Origin: WRAV01 sp050950205
Lineage (GTDB): Bacteria > Bacillota > Clostridia > Oscillospirales > Ruminococcaceae
Direction of reading: 5' to 3'
Assembly (NCBI GenBank): GCA_050950205.1
Contig: JBMNHF010000014.1
Location: 1-64,000 of the forward strand
Length of the DNA stretch: 64,000 nucleotides
The notes under the pieces are model-generated. The model had not been told where the DNA came from and did not search any database. It saw only the letters and a program-made list of their open reading frames with translations. The position numbers were made by a program, and so were the translations under genes. Shown here one piece after another: positions 1-8,596 of the stretch (the first letter of the stretch is position 1; each line of letters begins with the position of its first letter).

Positions 1-272
1 CATCAGTCTCGCGATTCCTTCGTACTGTTTCTGCAATTTCAACTTCGGCGGAAACAATTACGTCAAATAAAATACTGTTGCCTGGCGAGTCGGTTATGTC
101 TAATCGTTATGATGTCAAAATCGGATAAAGCCGCTTCATCCGGTGATTGCACACGGTATGAGTTGGATTCCAGCTTATCCGGGTTGTCCTCAATATACTC
201 GGACAATTCGTCAAAGAGTTCATTGTAATACATGTTTGCAATAACATCTCTGAACGAGCTGACGCTTGCCAT
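1..272 (-). pseudogene. Partial, apparently frameshifted conserved protein of unknown function
   Basis: The start is ATG at 272, six bases after GGAGG (279-283); an upstream in-frame ATG at 374 has no ribosome site. The first frame reads 69 residues and stops at 63-65. An overlapping second frame, open from 106 to the window edge, continues with sensible protein sequence (DSPGNSILFDVIVSAEVEIAE), and the two frames join plausibly near positions 100-108 (SDFDIITI followed by RLDITDSPGN). This looks like a one-base indel in a longer gene that runs off the window. No family is recognised with confidence; the acidic, domain-like sequence resembles accessory proteins of Firmicute mobile elements. 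Alternatives are a genuine 69-residue protein or a sequencing error. It diverges from the XRE gene at 434. Confidence 0.45.
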
Positions 273-433
273 ACCGTACCTCCATAATAACATTTCATCA
301 TACAGACCAGATATTTCCTTATGTAAATTATAGCATGAATTTCGCAAAACACAATAATTAATTTGCGGGCTCAAATTTTTATTGTGTTTCAGCTTACTTT
401 ATGATATTCTTTATAGCGAGCGAGGTGACAATT

Positions 434-640
434 ATGGCCGTAAGCTATAAAAAACTATGGAAACTCTTAATTGATAAAGATATGAAAAAGAAAGACTTAA
501 GAGAAGCGGCTGGTATTAGTACATCTTCAATGGCAAAACTGGGTAAAAACGAAAATGTTACGACCGATGTGCTTGTGAAGATTTGCAAGGCATTAAACTG
601 CGATATTTCCGATATTATGGAGATTGAGCCAGATGAATAG
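434..640 (+). CDS. Small XRE/Cro-type HTH regulator
   Basis: A 68-residue protein consisting of one Cro/CI-type helix-turn-helix (HTH_26-like). The recognition region is around residues 20-40 (LREAAGISTSSMAKLGKNE), followed by the family ending VTTDVLVKICKALNCDISDIMEI. ATG at 434 is chosen because GAGGTGA lies five bases before it; the longer frame from 401 lacks a ribosome site. It lies about 100 bp upstream of mod on the same strand and is equally AT-rich, so it was probably acquired with the restriction system. A role in controlling mod/res, like controller proteins of other restriction systems, is inference; it could instead belong to a larger mobile element. Confidence 0.8.
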   Translation: MAVSYKKLWKLLIDKDMKKKDLREAAGISTSSMAKLGKNENVTTDVLVKICKALNCDISDIMEIEPDE

Positions 641-740
641 GTAGCAACAGCTTTTACTTAATAGTTAAGCAACAATGACGCTAATTGAATTATTATGAAA
701 AAACTTGAATTAATAAAATTTTTAAAGTGAGGTTATAAAG

Positions 741-2495
741 ATGTATAATCAATTTTTTAATACTGTTCTTGAAGTACTAAAACAGGATCAACGTTTTTTT
801 ACTGATAACGGGGAATTGCTTCGCAATTCCGTATACGAGGCAGCAATGCAAATGGATTCAAAACTCATTAAATTGCTTTTATCTAACGAAGAAACAAAAA
901 AGCGCTTTTTTGCCGACGTTGAAGGTGTTCTCGTTTTTGATAAAGTCGGCTTCGGTTGGGTTATCAATAATAGAGAATTCTTGCCTGATTCATATACTCG
1001 TTATAAAAATAAAATTGGTCTTGTAAATAGCCGGGATGAGTACATATCTACCTCAAAGGATGTTGTACTCGTTTTCCCTTATAAAGACTGCGTTCTCGAA
1101 GGAGGACAAACGAAAGAAGATCAAAAGCGGGATGAGATATTCTATAACGAAACGCTTGCACCGGATGAAGTAGACAGGCTTCTTTATCCAAAGGTATTCA
1201 TGAATGCAAAACGTTATACTGCTGACGGAGTAGAATCGATTACAGCGTTCAAAGATACTGATAACCTTATTATTAAAGGTAATAATCTTCTTGCTATTTC
1301 TTCCTTGTTGAAAAGATACGAAGGCAAAGTAAATTGTATTTATATTGATCCGCCTTTTAATACAGGAAATGATAGTTTCAATTATAATGATAAATTTAGT
1401 CGTTCAACATGGCTTACATTTATGAAAAACCGATTGACTATTGCACAGAAACTATTGGCCAGGGATGGAAATATATTTATACATATAGATATAAATCAAT
1501 CTCATTACCTAAAAGTGTTATGTGATGAAATTTTTGGGGAAAATAATTTCGTAGAAGAATTAATCTGGGCATATGGTTCTCCATCTGGTGGACGAGCTGC
1601 TACTCCTAAACCCGTTAATATTCATGATTATATACTTCATTATTGTAAAGATTACCCATCAAGAAAACAACACCGAGTCTATACTCCTTATAATGAAAAA
1701 TATATTAATGATTGGTTTAAATTTGAAGATGAAAATGGGCGCCGTTACAGGAGAAGGATGAGAGATAAAGACGAAAATGGAAATCCGGTATGGGAAAAAC
1801 AATATTTAGACGAAAGTAAAGGCATGCCTTTATCTACGGTCTGGGATGATATAAAACAAGTATATGCAGATCCTCGTGCCTATAAAGAAAACCAGTCGAA
1901 ACATACAGAGGTAATAAAAGAGTTCTCTGGTGGGCAGAAACCAGAAGCGTTAATTAAGCGTATTTTAGAGATGTGCACAGATGAAGGAGATTTGGTCTTA
2001 GATTTCCATCTTGGTACTGGTACAACAGCATCGGTTGCACACAAAATGAATCGCCGATATATTGGTGTTGAGCAAATGGATTATATAGATGAATTCGTAG
2101 TGAACAGATTAGTTGATGTTATTAAAGGCAATAATACTGGTATTTCCAAAGATGTTAACTGGCAAGGCGGAGGCTCTTTCGTGTATTGCGAGCTTGCAAA
2201 ACTAAATCAAAAATATGTTGATCGCATACAAATCGCTGAAAATGATAAAGAGCTTGCTGATATTTGGCGTGAAATAAAAAAGACCGGTTTTATAAGCTGT
2301 TATGTAAATCCTCAAGATATTAATCCTGAAGCAGAGGATTTTAAATCTCTCTCATTTGAAGAAAAAAAGCGTTTATTTGTGGAGTTGCTAGATAAAAATC
2401 AACTTTACGTTAATTACTGTGATATTGATGATGAAGATTATAATATTTCAGACGCTGACAAGGCATTTACAAAAAGCTTTTACGAGGGGGTATAA
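741..2495 (+). CDS. mod: Type III restriction-modification system, DNA methyltransferase subunit (Mod)
   Basis: A 584-residue adenine-specific N6 methyltransferase of the beta class: the catalytic motif DPPFNTG (about residue 203) precedes the SAM-binding motif FHLGTGTT (about residue 421). In type III systems Mod recognises a short asymmetric site, methylates one strand, and is also needed for cleavage by Res. Between the motifs lies the variable target-recognition region (roughly 270-400). ATG 741 follows GAGG by eight bases. res starts two bases after the mod stop, so the two are cotranscribed. The gene is full length and AT-rich compared with the chromosome beyond 5.3 kb. Specificity cannot be read from sequence. 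Confidence 0.93.
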   Translation: MYNQFFNTVLEVLKQDQRFFTDNGELLRNSVYEAAMQMDSKLIKLLLSNEETKKRFFADVEGVLVFDKVGFGWVINNREFLPDSYTRYKNKIGLVNSRDEYISTSKDVVLVFPYKDCVLEGGQTKEDQKRDEIFYNETLAPDEVDRLLYPKVFMNAKRYTADGVESITAFKDTDNLIIKGNNLLAISSLLKRYEGKVNCIYIDPPFNTGNDSFNYNDKFSRSTWLTFMKNRLTIAQKLLARDGNIFIHIDINQSHYLKVLCDEIFGENNFVEELIWAYGSPSGGRAATPKPVNIHDYILHYCKDYPSRKQHRVYTPYNEKYINDWFKFEDENGRRYRRRMRDKDENGNPVWEKQYLDESKGMPLSTVWDDIKQVYADPRAYKENQSKHTEVIKEFSGGQKPEALIKRILEMCTDEGDLVLDFHLGTGTTASVAHKMNRRYIGVEQMDYIDEFVVNRLVDVIKGNNTGISKDVNWQGGGSFVYCELAKLNQKYVDRIQIAENDKELADIWREIKKTGFISCYVNPQDINPEAEDFKSLSFEEKKRLFVELLDKNQLYVNYCDIDDEDYNISDADKAFTKSFYEGV

Positions 2496-2497
2496 TA

Positions 2498-5089
2498 GTG
2501 TACCTATACGAGCAAATCGAACAAGCAAAGAATTTTGGAGCATACAAAGAATTACCAAAATACATTCCTGATAATCTGAATCCATCTTTTGAATTACGCC
2601 CGTATCAAAAAGATGCTTTTTGTAATTTTATAACATATTTTGAAAATGAAGCACTTTGTAGAAAGCCAACACAGACACTTTTTCATATGGCAACCGGTAG
2701 TGGAAAAACGCTAATTATGGCAGGACTTATGCTATATCTTTTTAAACAGGGATATAGAAATTTTCTATTTTTTGTAAATCTATCTAATATAGTACAAAAA
2801 ACAAAAGAAAATTTCTTAAATCGTACTTCATCGAAGTATCTTTTTGCTGATGAAATTAATATTGATGGAGAAAAAGTTAAAATTCGTGAAGTTAATAACT
2901 TCCAAGCAAGCGATCCGAATGCGATAAATATTTGCTTTACAACTATACAAGGGCTTCATTCAGATATATGGTTTGTCAAAGAAAACTCTGTTTCTATAGA
3001 TGATTTTCGTGATAATAAAATAGTTCTTATATCGGACGAAGCCCACCATCTCAATGTTGATACTCGCCGCGGCAACAAAGAAGAAATTGAAAATTATAGG
3101 AGCTGGGAAAGTACAGTTAAGAGTATTTTTGAAATGAACAATCAAAATGTATTACTCGAATTTACTGCAACATGTGACCTTGCAAACGAAAATATAAAAC
3201 GCGAGTATGAGAACAAAATAATATTCGATTATCCTCTAAAAAAATTTAGAGACGATGGATACTCAAAGGAAATACGTACTATGCGTTCTGACATATCAAT
3301 TATGGAACGAGCATTACAGGCGATAGTATTAAGTCAATACCGCTTAAAAATATTCGAAGATTTTCGCATAAGATGTAAACCAGTCGTTCTATTTAAGGCT
3401 AAGACTATTGCTGAAAGCAAAGCGTTTATGAAAGAGTTTATTGATACCATAAAAAATCTGAATGGTTCAGTACTAGAACGACTGGCAGATATTACGGAAA
3501 TAGATACTATGAAAAAGGTTTATTCGTATTTTGAAAAAAACGGAATAACCTTTGAGCAATTAGCACAAGAACTAAAAGAAGCTTTTGGGGAGGATAAGTG
3601 TCTTTCAGTTAACGAAGATGCTGAGGCCGAAAAGAATCAAATAATTGTCAATTCGCTTGAAGATGCTAATAATCCTTACCGAGCAATTTTTGAAGTAAGA
3701 AAACTAGATGAAGGTTGGGATGTACTAAATTTGTTTGACATTGTACGTCTTTATGAAACTCGAGATGCCAAGAATGGCATCCCCGGGAAAACGACAATAG
3801 CAGAAGCACAGCTTATAGGACGAGGAGCAAGGTATTATCCGTTTAAGTTGGAAGAATGGCAGAATAAATATCAGCGAAAATTCGATAAAGATTTGGATCA
3901 CCCCCTTCGCATCTGTGAGGAACTATATTATCATTGTCAAAACGAATCTCGTTATATTGCCGAATTATATAGGGCGCTAAAAGAGATTGGTATCGATATG
4001 GAAAACACAGTCACTAGAACATATAAATTAAAGGATGAGTTTAAGGCAGATCCGCTTTATCAGCAAGGATATGTATTCTATAATGAAAGACTAATAAAAA
4101 GCAGATCAGAGGTTACCGGTCTTTCACCTACTATACGCAATCATACATATGATGTTACTATTGCAACTGGACGAGCAGCTGAGGATACATTAATGTTAGG
4201 CGAAGAAGGAACAAAAGAGAGTTCGGTAACAACATACACTAAACATACATCTTTTGCTGAAATAGCGAGGATTAATTATTCGATTGTACATCGAGCTCTT
4301 CGTAAGTATGATGTGTTTAAGTTCAATAGACTAAAAAGCTATTTCCCACAATTAAAATCTATTAACCAATTTATCTTTGACGATAAGTATCTTGGAAATG
4401 TAAAAATAGATATTACATCAAGATATGAGGATCCTTCACCTGCTATCCTTTATGTGGCTTGCGTCAATGTTTTGAAAAAAATAGCTACTTCAATCTCTAA
4501 TATTGAAGAAACTTATGAAGGTTCTAAAACATTCATGGCAAAATATATTCGAGAGGTATTTAAAGATAAGCGGGTAAATTATACTAATCCTACCGATGGA
4601 GGCTTAGGTGTTTCACAAAACGATAATACTGTTCCTATGGCCTGGAAGCTTGATTTATCTAAAGAAGATTGGTTTGTGTTTGAAGATAACTATGGAACAT
4701 CGGAAGAAAAAGCATTTATTGCGTATTTTAAGCAGTATGTCGATAAACTAAAAGCTAAGTATGATAAAGTTTATCTAATACGAAATGAACGTCAATTAGC
4801 AATATATTCTTTTGATGGTGGTGAACGCTTCGAACCAGATTATCTATTATTTTTACATTCGCCTAAAGTTAATGGGTATGAGCAACTACAGATATTTATT
4901 GAGCCGAAAGGTACCCACCTTGTCAAAAATGATAGTTGGAAAGAAGATTTTTTATTGCAACTTGAGTCAAATGCGATTCCTATAGTTAAATTTGCAGACG
5001 ACAATAATTACAGGATTTGGGGATTCCATTTCTTTAACAGGGATTTAAGACGTAAAGAGTTTGATGAAGATATGAACCGACTTTTATAA
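2498..5089 (+). CDS. res: Type III restriction-modification system, restriction/helicase subunit (Res)
   Basis: An 863-residue DEAD/DEAH-type translocase-nuclease. It has Walker A MATGSGKT (about residues 63-71), a DEAH-type Walker B SDEAHH (about 180), helicase motif VI-like LIGRGARY, and a C-terminal PD-(D/E)XK nuclease signature: FEPDYLL (about 777) followed by IEPKG (about 801). It starts at GTG 2498 with GAGGGGG just upstream. Res forms a complex with Mod and cleaves DNA after ATP-dependent communication between two unmethylated, inversely oriented sites. All expected motifs are intact and the length is normal, so the system appears functional. No third defence gene follows; composition changes shortly downstream. 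Confidence 0.93.
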   Translation: MYLYEQIEQAKNFGAYKELPKYIPDNLNPSFELRPYQKDAFCNFITYFENEALCRKPTQTLFHMATGSGKTLIMAGLMLYLFKQGYRNFLFFVNLSNIVQKTKENFLNRTSSKYLFADEINIDGEKVKIREVNNFQASDPNAINICFTTIQGLHSDIWFVKENSVSIDDFRDNKIVLISDEAHHLNVDTRRGNKEEIENYRSWESTVKSIFEMNNQNVLLEFTATCDLANENIKREYENKIIFDYPLKKFRDDGYSKEIRTMRSDISIMERALQAIVLSQYRLKIFEDFRIRCKPVVLFKAKTIAESKAFMKEFIDTIKNLNGSVLERLADITEIDTMKKVYSYFEKNGITFEQLAQELKEAFGEDKCLSVNEDAEAEKNQIIVNSLEDANNPYRAIFEVRKLDEGWDVLNLFDIVRLYETRDAKNGIPGKTTIAEAQLIGRGARYYPFKLEEWQNKYQRKFDKDLDHPLRICEELYYHCQNESRYIAELYRALKEIGIDMENTVTRTYKLKDEFKADPLYQQGYVFYNERLIKSRSEVTGLSPTIRNHTYDVTIATGRAAEDTLMLGEEGTKESSVTTYTKHTSFAEIARINYSIVHRALRKYDVFKFNRLKSYFPQLKSINQFIFDDKYLGNVKIDITSRYEDPSPAILYVACVNVLKKIATSISNIEETYEGSKTFMAKYIREVFKDKRVNYTNPTDGGLGVSQNDNTVPMAWKLDLSKEDWFVFEDNYGTSEEKAFIAYFKQYVDKLKAKYDKVYLIRNERQLAIYSFDGGERFEPDYLLFLHSPKVNGYEQLQIFIEPKGTHLVKNDSWKEDFLLQLESNAIPIVKFADDNNYRIWGFHFFNRDLRRKEFDEDMNRLL

Positions 5090-5152
5090 TATATCGCATT
5101 GATATAAGTTATTGATAAGTTTTTATTTGATTTACATCCATCCTGTATCCTC

Positions 5153-5175
5153 AACCCCCTATAAAAAAGGGGGTT
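5153..5175. repeat. Short hairpin downstream of res
   Basis: A perfect 7-bp inverted repeat (AACCCCC / GGGGGTT) with a 9-base loop, 64 bases after the res stop. There is no clear T-run after it on the plus strand, so it is at best a weak terminator for the mod-res operon. Confidence 0.4.
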
Positions 5176-5238
5176 ATCTAATCTGGTAACTCAACTATTA
5201 ATTTTCAGGGTGGTTGATATGTTCCCGCAAACAATAAA

Positions 5239-5313
5239 AATAAGGGTTTCCTGACATTGCCACATCCAGCAGATCGGCCTCGAGAAAAACTAAATGTCTG
5301 GAAACCCTTTATT
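5239..5313. repeat. Imperfect ~20-bp inverted repeat at the composition boundary
   Basis: The left arm 5239-5258 (AATAAGGGTTTCCTGACATT) is mirrored at 5293-5313 with one mismatch and one extra base, enclosing 34 bases. It lies between the AT-rich restriction region and rlmD. It may be a relic of a small mobile element, an integration scar, or a strong RNA hairpin shared by the convergent genes. No transposase frame lies between the arms. Confidence 0.6.
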
Positions 5314-5331
5314 TACAAGCTTTTCAGTTTT

Positions 5332-6696
5332 TTATTTCTCAACCTTTGACATCAATGTGACGCACTCAACGTGAGCCGTGCGGGGGAATAAATCCACAGC
5401 TCTGCCGCGAACCGCCTGATAACCGCAGTCGGTTAGGATACGACAGTCTCGGGCCAGAGTGGCACTGTTACAGCTGACATATACGATGCGCTGGGGATTC
5501 ATGGCAACAATATCCTTCAGCGCAGATCCTGCCACCCCTTTGCGAGGCGGGTCCACCACCACAACCTCCGGTCTGAGGCCCTGCTGCTGCAGGTGGGCCG
5601 CGGCGTCGGCAGCGTCGGCGCAGAGAAACTTAATGTTGCGGATGCCATTGCGCACCGCGTTTTCCTTTGCGTCTTCTATAGCGGCAGGAACACTTTCCAC
5701 ACCTATCACTTGTTCTGCTCCCGAAGCCATGGAAAGCCCAATGGCCCCCACACCACAGTATAAATCCAGTAGAAGCTTAGGGGCGGTTTCTTCCAGACCT
5801 GCATACTCTCGTGCCACCTGGTATAGCAGTTCTGCCGCTTTGCGGTTGACTTGGTAAAAGCTAAAAGGGGAGAGGCTTAGCTTCACACCGCCCAGCTTGT
5901 CCAAAATTCGCCCGGAACCGGTGACCACCTGCATGTTGTCCCCCAGTATCACATTGTCCCGACGAGTGTTCACCGAAAGGCAAAGAGTCATCTCGCCGGG
6001 GCAGAGGCGCTCCAGCCGTTGGGCCAGCTCCTGCGCATGGGGAAAGGTATTCCCGTTCAGCACCAGACAAACCAGTGTCTGCTGCGTGGTTTCTCCCCAG
6101 CGCAAAAACAGGTGGCGCAGCAGGCCGGATCCTGTCTGCTCATCGTAGGGAGGAATATTCTTTTCTTCCGCAAAGGCGCAAACCTCACCACAGATTTTGG
6201 AAAAATACAGAGGTTGCAGCTTGCAGTCCTCCACCGGTATCAGACGGTGAGAGCGGGGAGCGAAAAATCCGGCCCGTACCCGACCATCCACCATGCGGAT
6301 GGGGTACTGAGCCTTGTTGCGATAGCGACTAATTTGAGGGGAGGGAAGAATATGATCCCAGTTCAGCTCAATTTTTCCAATCCGCCGCAGATTGCTTTTG
6401 ACCCATTCCTCCTTGGCGGCAAGCTCTGCCTCGTAGCTGAGATGGCGCAGGGTACAACCTCCGCAGCGGGAAAAGACCGGGCAATCGTTTTCCACCCGGT
6501 GGGTAGATGGAGTCACCAGTTTTTCCACTATGCCGTATGCATAGCTGCCCCGCACCTGAACGATTTTGACGTCTGCTTCGTCTCCGGGGGCGGTGCGCGG
6601 AACAAAGACGGCCAGGCCGTCGACATGGCCGACACCGTTTCCCTCATGGGTCAGGTCGGTGATGGCAAGGCGGACGATTTGATTTTTTTGCAGCAT
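5332..6696 (-). CDS. rlmD: 23S rRNA (uracil-C5)-methyltransferase, RlmD/RumA (TrmA) family
   Basis: A class I SAM-dependent RNA methyltransferase that makes 5-methyluridine in 23S rRNA (m5U1939 in E. coli; some Firmicute members also modify U747). It has an N-terminal TRAM domain, an Fe-S cluster segment CPVFSRCGGC, the SAM motif DLYCGVGAIGL, a conserved DPPRKG segment, and the catalytic-cysteine motif VYVSCNSATLARD near the C-terminus. ATG 6696 (MLQKNQIV) is chosen because it matches where the TRAM domain normally begins; in-frame ATG 6708 and TTG 6717 are alternatives, and the best ribosome site, AAAGGA, is 12 bases from 6696. tadA lies just upstream on the same strand. Confidence 0.9.
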   Translation of the reverse strand: MLQKNQIVRLAITDLTHEGNGVGHVDGLAVFVPRTAPGDEADVKIVQVRGSYAYGIVEKLVTPSTHRVENDCPVFSRCGGCTLRHLSYEAELAAKEEWVKSNLRRIGKIELNWDHILPSPQISRYRNKAQYPIRMVDGRVRAGFFAPRSHRLIPVEDCKLQPLYFSKICGEVCAFAEEKNIPPYDEQTGSGLLRHLFLRWGETTQQTLVCLVLNGNTFPHAQELAQRLERLCPGEMTLCLSVNTRRDNVILGDNMQVVTGSGRILDKLGGVKLSLSPFSFYQVNRKAAELLYQVAREYAGLEETAPKLLLDLYCGVGAIGLSMASGAEQVIGVESVPAAIEDAKENAVRNGIRNIKFLCADAADAAAHLQQQGLRPEVVVVDPPRKGVAGSALKDIVAMNPQRIVYVSCNSATLARDCRILTDCGYQAVRGRAVDLFPRTAHVECVTLMSKVEK

Positions 6697-6747
6697 GCCT
6701 GCAAACATTCCTTTCAAAATTAAGGTAAGGCTGCGCCGTATGACAGG

Positions 6748-7203
6748 CTATGTCCGGCGCAGCTGGCGAAAAAAGTCTCGCAGCAGGGCGGCACATTCTT
6801 CTTCCAGCACACCGCCGGTCACCTCAGGGGCATGGTTGAAGGGAAGAGTGCAAAAATCCGCCACCGAACCAAGACAGCCCGCCTTGGGATCCCGGGCGCC
6901 AAAGACCACCCGGGCAATGCGGGCGTTGACAATGGCTCCCGCACACATAGGGCAGGGCTCCAGGGTGACATACAGGGTTGCCTTGTGGAGTCGCCAGCCC
7001 CCTAAGCTTTTACAGGCCTTGTCTATGGCCAGCAGTTCCGCATGGGAAAGGGCGTTTTTATCTCCCTCTCTGCGGTTGTGGGCGGCGGAAACAATCTGAC
7101 CCTCCCAGACCAGAACCGCCCCCACCGGGACTTCGCCCTCCAAGGCGGCCTGTTTGGCTTCCTCCAAAGCGGCTTGCATCAATAAAATGTCCTGTGTATC
7201 CAT
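6748..7203 (-). CDS. tadA: tRNA-specific adenosine deaminase
   Basis: A 151-residue zinc deaminase that converts adenosine-34 of tRNA-Arg(ACG) to inosine, which is needed for wobble decoding. The catalytic HAE motif (SHAELLAI) and the zinc motif PCPMC (LEPCPMCAGAIV) are both present and the length is normal. The start ATG 7203 follows AAAGGTGA by nine bases. It lies 52 bp upstream of rlmD in the same direction, probably one transcription unit of RNA modification genes. Confidence 0.93.
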   Translation of the reverse strand: MDTQDILLMQAALEEAKQAALEGEVPVGAVLVWEGQIVSAAHNRREGDKNALSHAELLAIDKACKSLGGWRLHKATLYVTLEPCPMCAGAIVNARIARVVFGARDPKAGCLGSVADFCTLPFNHAPEVTGGVLEEECAALLRDFFRQLRRT

Positions 7204-7231
7204 CGCAAAAGGTCACCTTTCCCATTGGGGT

Positions 7232-8242
7232 CTAGATTCGCGCAAAATTAAGAGCGGTTACATACAAAGTCAGCAACAGGTAAAGAACCGCTAAGGGAGT
7301 GGTAAAGAAGCGGCCGAATTTTTCTCCGCTGCCCATGCCGGTTTCTGTGGAAAAGAGAGGGACAAACCCTTCGTTGAAAACAAACATCATCCCGACACCC
7401 AGCACACCCAGCACCAGATAGATGGGGAGAATCAGGTTGTTGAGAAGCTGATAAAATGCAGCGGGAAGATAGAGCATGCCCAAATTGACCAGGGCGGCAA
7501 TTCCATTGTTGATAAAATGCATCAGCATGGGGGTGAGGAGGCTGCCGCTGCGCAGTGCAAAATATCCCAGCACCATTCCGGTCAGCATGGCATTGGGGGC
7601 CTGCACCAGGTTTCCGTGGGCGCAGGCAAAAAGAATGGAGGATACCGCCAGGGCAAAGCCGTCCCCAAAGCGGCGCAGCGATTGAAGCACCACCCCCCGG
7701 AACACCATTTCCTCAAAAACAGCGGGAACCAGCGCCACCTGGAGGAAGTAGAGGATGGCTTCCGGCAGGCCATAGGGAGGAGGCTGGTCGGGCATGACGG
7801 GAATTACACCAAGGGTGGAGGCCAGCAAAGCTTGCAGGTAACCGGAAAGCATGACTCCCACCGCCGACATACCCAAGCAGCAAAAGATGCCTGGAATGAG
7901 CAGGCGCAGCTTGAGGGGCTTTTTGGGAAAGGCCACCGCTGTAGGCATATTCAAAAAAAATACCATCAAAAGGCAGGGAGCCAGCAACATAAAAATGGAA
8001 AGAACCATCTCTACCATCCCCAGAACAAAGCTGGGAAGAGCGTAAAGCATTCCCTCCAGAACCGGGAACCACTGCCCCAGCAGAAGGATAAAAAAGGGCG
8101 CACCCGCCATCAGCGCCAGTAACAAAAGCAGCGCTCCAAAGATTATATTGGAATTTGTGCGCAAAACCCCCTTCCAAGGATTGATAGGGGGTGGGAAGGG
8201 CAGAGGCTCTTCCCAGGGAAAGGGTTCCCGATCATGAAACAT
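7232..8242 (-). CDS. CPBP-family intramembrane metalloprotease (CAAX protease-like)
   Basis: A 336-residue multi-pass membrane protein with the CPBP/Abi signature: EEMVFRG (EExxxR) followed by a histidine in FACAHGN and a second in HFINNG. These are the glutamate and histidine positions of Rce1-type glutamyl proteases. The start is ATG 8242, seven bases after GGAGG; the upstream in-frame extension to 8482 lacks protein-like character. A proline-rich cytoplasmic N-terminus (PFPWEEPLPFPPPINP) precedes the first membrane segment. The substrate is unknown; relatives process prenylated peptides, bacteriocins or surface proteins. Confidence 0.85.
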   Translation of the reverse strand: MFHDREPFPWEEPLPFPPPINPWKGVLRTNSNIIFGALLLLLALMAGAPFFILLLGQWFPVLEGMLYALPSFVLGMVEMVLSIFMLLAPCLLMVFFLNMPTAVAFPKKPLKLRLLIPGIFCCLGMSAVGVMLSGYLQALLASTLGVIPVMPDQPPPYGLPEAILYFLQVALVPAVFEEMVFRGVVLQSLRRFGDGFALAVSSILFACAHGNLVQAPNAMLTGMVLGYFALRSGSLLTPMLMHFINNGIAALVNLGMLYLPAAFYQLLNNLILPIYLVLGVLGVGMMFVFNEGFVPLFSTETGMGSGEKFGRFFTTPLAVLYLLLTLYVTALNFARI

Positions 8243-8349
8243 GCTGTTTCCTCCGCGGTGATGATCATCACAAGTGTTTGTTGAAAGCTTTATGCTAATA
8301 TATTCCGTTTTAGGGAGAAAACTCACCCCAAAAAGTGTTCTCCATCTAT

Positions 8350-8374
8350 TTTCCAGCTTCAGGTAAGCTGGAAA
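8350..8374. repeat. Perfect 10-bp hairpin
   Basis: TTTCCAGCTT, a 5-base loop, then AAGCTGGAAA. There is no T-run on either strand, so it is more likely an operator-like palindrome or an RNA structure than a terminator. Confidence 0.5.
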
Positions 8375-8537
8375 TAGGCCTTGGTTTTTCAAATCATGGA
8401 TCGCCCTGCCTGGGCAACATAAGGAAGTGGGGTGTGAGGTAAAAAAAGAGACAAAGCTCCGATAGTATGGTGGATTTATCATATCATATTTTGCCTGAAA
8501 AAGCGACGGGATAGACCCGGCACCTTGTCCAACTTCT

Positions 8538-8568
8538 GGTCTAGGGCAAGACAGGCCTTCATATACAT
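8538..8568 (+). promoter_or_regulatory. Putative sigma-E promoter of spoIIM
   Basis: GGTCTAGG, 14 bases, then CATATACAT, ending 28 bases before the spoIIM start. The same arrangement occurs before yabP and spoIIIAA and in variant form before cwlJ and spmA. It resembles the Bacillus sigma-E consensus (ATA-centred -35, CATACANT -10). A CCTTGTCCAA block at 8523-8532 is also shared with the spoIIIAA upstream region. Confidence 0.5.
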
Positions 8569-8596
8569 ATAGTAATCAAAGCTGGGGAGGATTGCC

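Larger units (their letters stand above)
8243..8596. other. Divergent intergenic region between the CPBP protease gene and spoIIM
   Basis: 354 bp without a supported gene. It holds the ribosome site of the protease gene, a 10-bp perfect hairpin (8350-8374) and the spoIIM promoter candidate (8538-8568). I found no convincing sigma-A promoter for the protease gene. Confidence 0.6.

Noticed and set aside
1..5089. A larger multi-gene defence island
   Set aside because: Only mod, res and an XRE gene are supported; the left side is cut by the window and nothing defence-related follows rlmD.
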